Part shown: positions 55,243 to 64,000 of the stretch, one piece after another | How the letters are laid out: each line of letters starts with the position of its first letter | Numbering within the stretch: position 1 is the stretch's first letter | Source: Melampsora larici-populina 98AG31 | Taxonomy: Eukaryota > Basidiomycota > Pucciniomycetes > Pucciniales > Melampsoraceae | Length of the DNA stretch: 64,000 nucleotides | Reading direction: 5' to 3' | Assembly: GCF_000204055.1 (NCBI RefSeq) | Contig: NW_006768790.1 | Coordinates: 575,534-639,533, forward strand | Program-made: the position numbers and the translations under genes | Notes under the pieces: model-generated | What the model saw: only the letters and a program-made list of their open reading frames with translations | Told to the model about the DNA's origin: nothing | Databases searched by the model: none

Positions 55243-58200
55243 GTATCAAGAAAATTGCACCCTATTCAAACATTTTCAAAAAACATTGTGTGTGGTGACT
55301 ATGAATCAAGGAGAACAATTGCTGTGATGGTTTGTGTCATATCCCTCACATGAACATATATTTATTCAATCATGTCATTCCCACATATAAAAAAATGAGG
55401 TGCACACAGCTTTACAAGTGCAACACACACTGGGTGAATGTAGTATTTTTCCCAAATGAAAAATGATTGACCTGAAGGACAAACAAAATTGAAAAAGGTG
55501 AAATTCTGCATTCATTCTGCATGTGCATCAACACTGCATTTTTCTGCACCAATGCTACACTTTTCTGCTGTGATTGTGCATCAATGGTGCATTTTTATGC
55601 ATTAACACAGCATTTTTGATTGTCTTTGACATTAATTTTAATCATTTTGCATAGTTGAGAAATACTACATCTGCGCAGTGACAGATGATCAAATGAAATG
55701 TTTCTACAGCTTGCTGTCAGCCGCAGTCTGTGATCAGATTTGAAAAAATGCTGTGGAGTAAAAAATAATCCAATGTTTATCGAGATTTTAAGTCAAGGGA
55801 AGGAGGGTGGGGAAAATGTTATTGCTGCTTGGTATTGCAAATTTGTATAGGTTGGGTTATCACCAAAAAAGAGCAAAATTGAGAAGGAATTTCAGCATGA
55901 AATTGAAACTGAAGATGATTTTGCAAGTTGCAATTACAATCAAATGTCTTTGAGTAAATTCAGGTTGGACATATCCAAGCAATTTGACTTCATGACTTCT
56001 AGCTTCATAGATATAAGCTTTTTAAGAGCCTATATTTACATTAGAAGTTCTGTTTCAATACTGACTTTTTCTTTTGACTATTAGGTACGTCTTCAATAGA
56101 CTGGCAGAATCTTTGATTGTTCAGTTGACTTCTTGTAGGTGACTTACTTTATGTCTTTCAAGAGTTGATCCAAAAATGGACCTCTTTGCAATTTTATTTT
56201 ACTGTTATGATATATGTTGATAGGGAATGCAATCATGACCAGACCCACTGATTAACGATGGATTATAACTTTAGCTTGTGTCTTTGACATTGTTATCTTC
56301 ACAGCGGTTAGCTTCTTTTCAAACAAAGTAAAACAATGACATCCTGTGTTTTTAGTTCATCAGAACCAAACAGAGATTAATCCTGATATCTGAAGACTAC
56401 AATCTTGAAGATGAGTCAAGTCTAATCCTAAACAGAGCTTTTGAGTGTTCAGATAGACTTCAAGATTGCCTGTAATCAATCGACTTGAATTACACTACGG
56501 TCCAAAACCAATGTAATTGGGATATTGTTGGACTAGGTGTTTCAGAGACAAAGATTTGTTGATTCTGAAAATGTCCACAGTAAACATCATCCCACCAATA
56601 CAAGATATATATTGGTGGTACATTCCAACAATGGGCTCCTATCTTCTTCAAGCAGCAACAATACATAAATGCTATGTAACTGTTTTGAATGCTCTCTGCA
56701 TTCACGAGGTAAGTCCTACATTTGCAGAATGTCTTCTGGTGTTATGTATTCCCGAGAAAGTTATGAGTTTTTGAGTAAGCTGAGGATATGTATCAGCTAC
56801 ATCCATCAAACATGACCCTGATTGAGCATTTGGTGTTTTTGTATTCTATTTTCAGTTTTGGCTTTTCATTTCCATGTTCTCTTTCTCTCTTATTGAACAT
56901 TTAATATGGCAGGTTGTGTTCACTTTTTTGAAACAATGTTTTGCAAACATAGAGATGGGTCACAATTAGAGGCAAAAAGAACAAAACAATGTTCTGTGAG
57001 GTACAAACTCTGTTGGTATGTAGATAAAAACAACATAGATAATATTAACATTGGGATTTAGAATGTATTACCCTGCAAAGAGGTCATTGTGTAGCTTTTG
57101 AAGTGTCAATGGGCCATTTGCCACTTGGTTTTGTCTGACAGGTGAATTTCTTTTTTTTGGGCCTTCAAAGGAGCTTCCCAAGTGCGAGCCACATCAAAGT
57201 AAATATTTGGAATCATTCACTATCATTAGCTTGTGGTACCTAGACGGGGATAGAAATTGGTCAGAAAAATTTGGTCAAAGCAGCAGGTTTTGCATTTCCG
57301 ACTGGGTTGATGCTATAGTGGCTAAGTCAAGCTTGAGACCTTACATTGGTAACCAATAAGAGTGAGCAAGGGAGAGAGTCACTTTAGTATGAGAAAAAGA
57401 ACAAAGGGGATGATAACCAATGACCAACCTTTGGCAAATTTGTTGTTGAGTTCGAGCTGAGCCCTGACTAGGTTTGAGGTGGACCGGGTAGGTGTGAAAG
57501 TGAGACCATACCGCAAAAGGTATTTCACATGAAGGTCATCCGTAATTGAACCAGATTTTCTGTCTTGTAAACTAGCAACCTAGAGAGTTTATTGAAATCA
57601 AAAGGAGATCAGGTCAAGAGGTCAAGAAAGTGGAAAAGTCAAAAAAATCAAAGTATGCGGAGGAAGCACGGTGATCAATTCATCAAGACAAGATTGAAAC
57701 TAAAGATTGAATTATAAGGAACAAACAATCCAAGTAGAGTAAGTGAGTGAAGTTCAAAGAGTGATAAATGAATCCATGACAGGTCAAAAGAGAAGAGTAG
57801 CTGCTGATCAAACAAAAGTGAATTGCTTGAGACACACTTCGAAGACCACATTGTTAGGTGCCTTTTAACCTCAAGATTGGTACCAAAGATTGGGTAATCT
57901 TTACTCAAAGATTTTTAGCTGCCTTTCCAAGATCTTTGAATGAGGAAGGTACTGGTTGAGACGTGATAAGAGTTGTTGATGATGATATGGGTGATAGGTG
58001 ATGGGGGATGGGGGATGAGTTGGATGGAGTTTGAAGTTGATTGACTTTTCTTGGTGAGAAATTGTCTACAATCACAGACTTGGTTCTATGGTGTGTAACT
58101 TCCGTAACACAGGTACATATATCTTATGTTGTGCCCATCAAACAAATATATACTGGTTTCATTTTTGCATCTAATGTTCAGAATATGAACATCAGATGTA

Positions 58201-58345
58201 TGGGGTGATGCAAAAATGAATTAAGAGTCAACTAACTGTAGTCTGCCAGGATTTGTCCCAGCAGACTCTTAGTTGTTTAACTACTATCCACTACTCTCAT
58301 CCTTATCTCATTTACTTCTCTTCCTCTACCTCTTCTTTTAACTAG
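55243..58345. other. Non-coding stretch
   Basis: There is no gene. From 55510 to 55620 the motif GCATTTTTCTGCA and variants recur. At 58165-58202 a short palindrome CATCTAATGTTCAGAATATG continues into its complement. The ORFs at 56490-56774 and 57675-57908 lack motifs. Confidence 0.3.
56360..56500 (-). repeat. Dispersed repeat, inverted copy of 39660-39805
   Basis: See the copy at 39660-39805; the two are in opposite orientation, 16.6 kb apart. Confidence 0.6.
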
Positions 58346-58347
58346 TT

Positions 58348-58736
58348 CTATTCTGAAATAAAAGAATTACTTTTATATTCCATTACACACCCAGTCCCAG
58401 TACCACATTTAGTGAGAGTAGCCTCCTTCAGAAGAGTCACGACCCTCACAGGATTGATGTCGTCATCTTCATCAAAAGCTTCAAGTACGCCTTTCACCCC
58501 AGTCGGTTGAAGTAGCATATGTGGTGACAAAAATTTGCCCGGCAGAGTCCCAGAAGCGTTCCTTCCACAGAAAGAGTTGAGGGCCATTGCATGTTGAGCA
58601 AAAGGAGCAAAGCAATAATCAAAGTGAGGGTGGTCAAGAGGGATGTTTTTTGAGTAGCAATCACAAAGAGTTTGTATATTGATATCTCTGCTGCCACACG
58701 AGTCTCTGTAGTCTGTGTTTCTTGCCAGATGGCCAA
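58348..58736 (-). pseudogene. Fragment related to the 37.9-38.2 kb gene
   Basis: About 270 bp (58460-58725) are close to 90 percent identical to 37890-38150 in direct orientation. The minus frame reads MALNSFCGRNASGTLPGKFL and GVKGVLEAFDEDDDINP without the frameshift seen in the other copy. Both ends are lost, so it is a fragment. Confidence 0.65.
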
Positions 58737-59029
58737 GGTATCTCTACCTTTGGGCTACAATGTGGGGAGGGAATGTTGGAGTACAAGCTCAGTCATACTG
58801 GTCAAAACAAATCAAGCCTCAAGACCAACATTATCAGTACCCAACTTTAAATTTAATCAGTTTGATGTAAGGTAGTTGGTGGAGGATTGAAACGTGTAGT
58901 AAAGGTGAACAAATTGGGATGGATAGTATTAGTATGGTATGTAAGAATGTGGAAGGAAAGAAAGACGTGCTCACCTGATTGGGATAATCAAACTAGGAAG
59001 AATTCATGAGCATATCAAAATTGTGGAAG

Positions 59030-59609
59030 TGTTAGAAGGAGTTACCGGATTGGGTTGTGAACTAACAAATTGCAGTATTTTCTTTCACTGGTGATTTCTC
59101 TTATTAACTCTGCTAGGTCTCTTGTTTGGAATCTTTTTCCCTCATCAAGGAAAAAGATTCTAGATGTAAGTTATTACCAATTAAAATCCTCCTTCATCTA
59201 TTATTGATTAGAACTCTGCTAAATCCTTTTTTGTTATCTTTCTTATTTTATTTATCTCTTACCCTCACTTGTCTAGTGTTTTCTTATAATCCTCCCCTGC
59301 CTTAGGTCCGTACGAGTTTAGTACTCGAAGTAGTGTTTCCTCAGCAGTGTCTTGTCAACACAAGCTGATAGTATCTTTGTACCTTTTCTAAAAGTTTGGT
59401 TGTGTGCTATGTTTGTTCCTCATCAAGGAAAAAGATTCTAAACTGTTTTCTCATAATCCTCCCCTGCCTTAGTTCCGTACGAGTTTAGTACTCGAAGTAG
59501 TGTTGCCTCAGCAGTGTCTCGTCAACACAAGCTGATAGTATCTTTGTACCTTTTCTAAAAGGTGTCTTATCCAGAGCGTTGAGCCTGATCAAATTTGAGT
59601 TTTCTCACA
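59030..59609 (+). repeat. 5' LTR of the Ty1/copia element
   Basis: The right border is fixed by TTTCTCACA directly before the primer-binding site. The left border TGTTAGAAGG is proposed because TGTTAGA and TCTCACA form an imperfect inverted repeat. The LTR contains an internal duplication (59138-59570). The 3' LTR is outside the window, so the left border is provisional. Confidence 0.65.
59138..59570 (+). repeat. Tandem duplication within the LTR
   Basis: The segment CTCATCAAGGAAAAAGATTC occurs at 59141 and 59423. The following block CTTAGKTCCGTACGAGTTTA through AGCTGATAGTATCTTTGTAC is repeated almost identically (59304-59392 and 59472-59560). The first copy has about 110 extra bases between the two parts. 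Repeats of this kind can hold promoter or enhancer sites. Confidence 0.85.
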
Positions 59610-59622
59610 TGGTAGCGAGAGG
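59610..59622 (+). promoter_or_regulatory. Primer-binding site, probably initiator-Met tRNA
   Basis: TGGTAGCGAGAGG begins directly after the LTR end and is complementary to a tRNA 3' end ..CCTCTCGCTACCA. The complement continues as a T-loop with the A54-type ATC(A)AA pattern typical of initiator tRNA. The match to the actual host tRNA was not tested. Confidence 0.6.
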
Positions 59623-59660
59623 TTTGATTCACACCTCATAATCATCGTCTATATCCTTTT

Positions 59661-62600
59661 ATGTCATTGTCCGGAAATCCTTTCGAAGCTATTTCCAAAG
59701 ATCTTACTCTTACCAATTCCAAATCAGATACCGGTTCAAGTCATTCCAATCGAACTGCCAAAGAAAATATATCTTTGAATAAACTATCTCATCAGATGTC
59801 TACTGAAGAGTCAAGCAGCGCTGTGTTTGGTAATTCCTTACAATGTTATGGACAACAACTGAACAATGCTTTGAGAAAGTTCAAGGTCACTGATGATCTT
59901 GAAGATGGTAACTATCCTAACTGGAAACGTTCCATCTTTGACAATCTCAAAACTCTCGAGCTTCATCACTACGTTCTAGTTAAAGACTATAAGGACAGTG
60001 AACTCGGTTCCAATAAAGTGTTCAAAACCAAGAAAGTCGTTGTCAACTATATCCTCAATCGTCTAGACAAATCAAATCACTGCCAAGCTATCAATCGTCT
60101 CACAGATCCTGATGATCCTAATGAAATTATTCACGATCCTTTCTTACTCTGGAATTATCTTAAAGATTGTCACTATCTGATAAATGCTCAGAAACTTGCC
60201 ACCATCTCCAAGAACCTTAGTACAATCACTATTGCTCGAGGAGACTCACTATCTGCTCATCTTGACAAATTCAAAAACTTATTCATCGAATTTACTAGAT
60301 ATGGTGGGAATATGGACGACACACAATCAGCACTCCGTCTTATTGACTCTATTGATTGACTTCCGGATTCAACCGTGGAATTTATACATACCACTGTTTC
60401 ACCGCTCACTCAAAGAGAAGTTATCAAGTATCTTCATGAGTACAATACTTGACACAACTTCACCCCTGAGTCTACTTGAGTTGCTGGTTCCGCTGATGTA
60501 TTGGCTAGTGTGGTATCTCGAAACTGTCGGTTTGAATGTACTGAGCTAGTGTGCAAAGGTCCACACCCCGCCGACAGGTGCTGGTCAAAACCTGAGAATT
60601 TCAAAGAAAGAGATGATTTCATCGCTCGTTGTTGTGCCGCTCGAAATGGATCAAATCACAGGGTCAATCAATTCTCATCCACTCGTGTTTCTGGAAATCA
60701 CATTCGCGGAGTGAAACGTGTAACTTCTCCTTCAGCAAACACCACTACAGCTCCACCTGAAATGATGCTGTTCCACACTAGTTTTGAACATGTATCCTCC
60801 GACACTTCTCCATCAGCTAATCTATCTAATGCTATGGCGTCCGACAAAACTATCTGGGCTCTACACGACACCGGCGCCACCCACCACATGTTCAATATTT
60901 CATCTGTGTTCGTCGCTGGCAGCTTAAAACCGGTCGAGGATGCCAATAAAAGACTTAAGTTGGCTGGTGGGGGTGTTTCTTTGGCTGTGGAAAGAGTTGG
61001 AAAGGTGCAACTGAAAGCTGGGGATGGATCGGTCTTTGAACTTTCAGAGTGTCTTTATGTACCTGAACTCAGCAAGAACCTCATTGCCGGGGGAATTCTC
61101 GAGAAGAAAGGAGTCAGAGAGTACTATGATAATTCAGATCCGACCTGTTTTTCTCTTGTTCGAAATGGACTGGCTATATTCAATGGTGTAATTCTCGAAA
61201 ACAGTATCATGAACATACTCATTGATCCAGTAAGCTCACCAATCTCTCAGGTAGCTCAAGCTTCGATTTCTCACTGCTCATCGATTCTACACCGTCGTCT
61301 AGGTCATATAAGCCAACAGTATCTCAACTCCATGATCAAACATGGCAGCATGGATGGAATTGCTACAAATCTAGATAGTCTGGATTCTTGTGATGTCTGT
61401 TCTGTGTCTAAAACTACAAAAGTCTCCTTCAACCACACTCGCCCCAGATCTCTTAAATTTTTGGAAAATGTTCATGCAGATGTTAGTGGTATGAATCAAG
61501 TGAAGGGTGTTGGAAATGAATCCTATTATCTTTTTTTCTGTGATGATTTCTCGTCCTACCAACACATCTTTGGTTTAAGCGATAGAGGAAAATCTGAGGT
61601 GTTCAACATGTTCAAGAGTTACATTGCCCTAAGTGAGAGGCAGACCGGATGTAAAGTCAAACAGTTTACACTGGATCGTGGGGGTGAATTTCTAAATCAT
61701 CTTTTGAAACCTGAACTTGAATCACTTGGTATCGTACTGCATCTAACTGCTGGACACACACCGGAACAAAATGGTGTGGCTGAAAGAGGAAATCGGACTG
61801 TAATCACTACAGCAAGATGCATGATGATTGACTGTGGAGCTCCTCAAAATTTTTGGTTTCTAGCCTGTTGTGCAGCTGTCTTTCTGACTAATCGAAGCTG
61901 TACAAAGGCTGTGGCTAATTTCAAAACTCCTTTCAAAGTTTGGTACTTCCGAAAGCCTAACATAGACCATCTCAGAATTTTTGGTTGTCAATCTTTTCGT
62001 CTAATAAGAAAAGAACTTCGACCATCAAAATACACACCAGTCAGTTCAGAAGGTGTTTTAGTTGGCTACAATCAAGACAACTTCAATCTTCAAATTTATG
62101 ATGTCAAAGATCGAAAAATTTACATTACTCCTCACGCAACCTTCAATGAAGAAGTCTTTCCCTTCTTGAATACTCACCCAGCTCGCTCAGTTGATACATC
62201 AATTGTCAAAAGCTTCTACTTTGATGATGATGAATTGCTCATTGATTCCACAGTTGAAATAAATCGTGGTAATAATCAATCGAGTTCTGATGAAGTAGAA
62301 GAAGAACGACATGAATTAACTGTTGCTGAAAATTTGTCTGACATTCCTCCTGATCTGTCAAATCAAAATCAAGCAGAAAATATCGCCTCAATAATTAATG
62401 ATGCTGTACCTAATCAACCTCAAACCAGAAGATCGACTAGAAACCAATCAAAAATTGACTATAAGGGAATGTGTAATGTTGCGTATTTTGAATCATGCAA
62501 ATTCATGACCTATTTCTCATGTCTACCTCCAGAGTGTTATGAAATTTCCAACTCTATTCCCAACCCGAAATCGTACAAAAAGGCTATGCTGGCGGGTGAC

Positions 62601-64000
62601 TCCCCCAGATGGCGTGAAGCTTGCGATAAAGAGATGAGTTCACTTCTCAAAAAGGACGTATGGGAAGTTGTTGACCAACCTAGACACAAATGTGTCATTC
62701 GTGGTATGTGGATCTTTTGCAAGAAACTCAACGGCAATGGAACTATGAAGTTCAAGGCAAGGTATGTGGCTTTAGGTAATACTCAGGTGGAAGGTGTCGA
62801 CTACGGCGAGACTTTCGCACCCACCGGAAAACCTACTTCTTTCCGAATCCTAGTAGCAATGGCAGCTATCTACGGCTGGGACATCCATCAAATGGACACC
62901 GTAACGGCATTTCTGAATGGACTTCTGGAAGATGAAATATACATTGAGCAACCTGAAGGTTACGTAATTGAAGGACTTGAAGATAAAGTTTTGAAACTGA
63001 ATCGCTCGTTGTATGGTTTAAAACAATCCCCTAAAATCTGGCAAGATGATGTCCAAGCTTACCTTGTCAGCATCGGGTTCATTCAGTGTCCCATTGACCA
63101 TTGCATTTATATACGGTCAGACGAAATTAAACGATTCTTTACTGTTGTGTACGTTCACGTTGACAACATGGCGATTACTGGTAATGATTCACTTACCTTC
63201 AAAAAGGAGATTTCGTCAAAGTGGGAAATGGAGGACCTTGGATTAGCTCAAATGGTAGTTGGAATCGAAATCACAAGAAAGAACACTCACTCGTATTCTC
63301 TCACTCAATCTCGATTTGCAGATACTATTCTGAACCGATTTGGCATGACTAACTCAAAGCCTGCATCTACACCACTCACACCTAACTTAAAACTCTATTG
63401 TGCCTCCGATGAGGAAATTTCTACTTTTGCCCTTCTTAAACTGAACTATAGAAGTCCTGTGGGATCATTGATGTATCTCTCCCAGTGCACCAGACCGGAT
63501 CTTGCTCACGCGGTGGGAGTTCTGTCCCAGCACCTGGATCGGCCTAGTCTTCAACATTGGAACGCATGTCTTCAGGTGTTCAGGTATCTCAAAGGAATTA
63601 TCAATTTAGGAATCACGTACTGCGGAAATGAAAATCAAAAAGTTTCAGGTCAGAAAAGTTTCAATTTACCCATCTCACACTGCGATGCCGACTGGGCCGG
63701 CAACAAGAACACAAGACGATCCACAATGGGATACATCTTCACCTTGGCCGGGGGTGCTCTCTCATGGAAGAGCCGATTGCAACCAACTGTTGCATTATTA
63801 TCGTGCGATTACAGAAGCTGGCCAAGAACTCCTCTGGCTTTGACGAATGATGGAGTCCTTTGGATGCCATGATGACAATCCTACTCAACTTCAAAGTGAC
63901 AACTTAGGAGCCATTCATCTCACCAGCAAATCAATATTTCACGGGAGAACAAAGCATATAGAGATTCAGTATCATTGGATCCGCGAGATCCTCAACAAGG
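59661..64000 (+). pseudogene. Ty1/copia Gag-Pol polyprotein, broken, runs off the window
   Basis: A single frame starts at MSLSGNPFEAISKDL (59661). Gag spans to about 60500 and a knuckle-like cluster CTELVCKGPHPADRCW follows near 60540. Protease: LHDTGATHHMFN (Asp at 60867). Integrase: HRRLGH..CDVC zinc site (61290-61395), then Asp in HADVSG (about 61474), Asp in TLDRGGEF (about 61672) and Glu in GVAERGNR (about 61780). Reverse transcriptase: DVWEVVDQPRHK to about 63290, with active-site VYVHVDNM: the second Asp of the DD pair is Asn (AAC, 63165-63167). RNase H: HCDADWAGNKNT near 63684. Damage: in-frame TGA at 60357, 60450 and 60477; a small deletion near 63800 that shifts frame inside RNase H; another TGA at 63842. 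Order IN before RT defines copia. It is inactive as it stands. Confidence 0.92.

Noticed and set aside
1..64000. CRISPR arrays, rRNA or bacterial-type operons
   Set aside because: No direct-repeat/spacer pattern, no rRNA signature; spliced genes and eukaryotic transposons show a fungal nuclear origin.

Overview
The window looks like repeat-rich nuclear DNA of a basidiomycete fungus, most likely a rust (Pucciniales). The evidence is an AT-rich background, introns of about 47-60 bp with GT..AG ends, and a dense mix of KDZ, CACTA-like, hAT, Helitron and Ty1/copia elements together with decayed multi-copy lineage-type genes. I see no convincing single-copy housekeeping gene, rRNA, tRNA or CRISPR array. 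The organism call is inference.

Layout. 1-9.8 kb: relics of KDZ (Kyakuja-Dileera-Zisupton) transposase genes on the minus strand, broken by a 0.7 kb insertion, a CACTA-type terminal fragment and a hAT-type MITE, plus a 1.9 kb element with KDZ-linked inverted repeats. 9.8-10.4 kb: tandem repeat of about 180 bp. 10.85-24.6 kb: a multi-exon gene of unknown function split by a 10.8 kb GC-richer Helitron (12286-23089). 24.6-28.3 kb: mostly non-coding, with a KDZ scrap and a 658 bp hAT-type MITE. 28.3-38.3 kb: several broken uncharacterised genes, a (TAAAAA)n microsatellite and a C2H2-type relic. 38272-39034: a CACTA MITE with a 3 bp target duplication. 41634-46022: a complete hAT element with an 8 bp target duplication and a nine-exon transposase gene with no stop codon. 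46293-49683: a second, non-autonomous Helitron with the same termini as the first. 52.5-55.2 kb: head-to-head arrays of a roughly 178 bp repeat containing a 1.5 kb solo LTR. 59030-64000: a Ty1/copia element with 5' LTR, primer-binding site and a broken gag-pol; it runs off the window.

The most unusual part is Helitron A. Besides a Rep-helicase pseudogene it carries at least three copies, on both strands, of a small gene family with shared exon architecture (short exon 1, exon 2 of 118/119 codons in the two fully sequenced copies, exon 3 of about 48-51 codons ending in a [RK]W-I-[VI] motif, then an intron). One copy is structurally intact, one is split by an assembly gap and carries a long lysine/acid-rich tail, and one is broken. 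The predicted beta-rich core suggests an OB-like, possibly single-strand-DNA-binding, accessory protein; that function is inference.

A second theme is decay by CGA-to-TGA changes. Most nonsense codons I could place in recognised coding frames (copia, KDZ, two unknown genes, one Helitron-borne gene) are TGA where arginine CGA is a plausible ancestor. The hAT gene and Helitron A still contain many CpGs, so they look younger or less exposed to this process.
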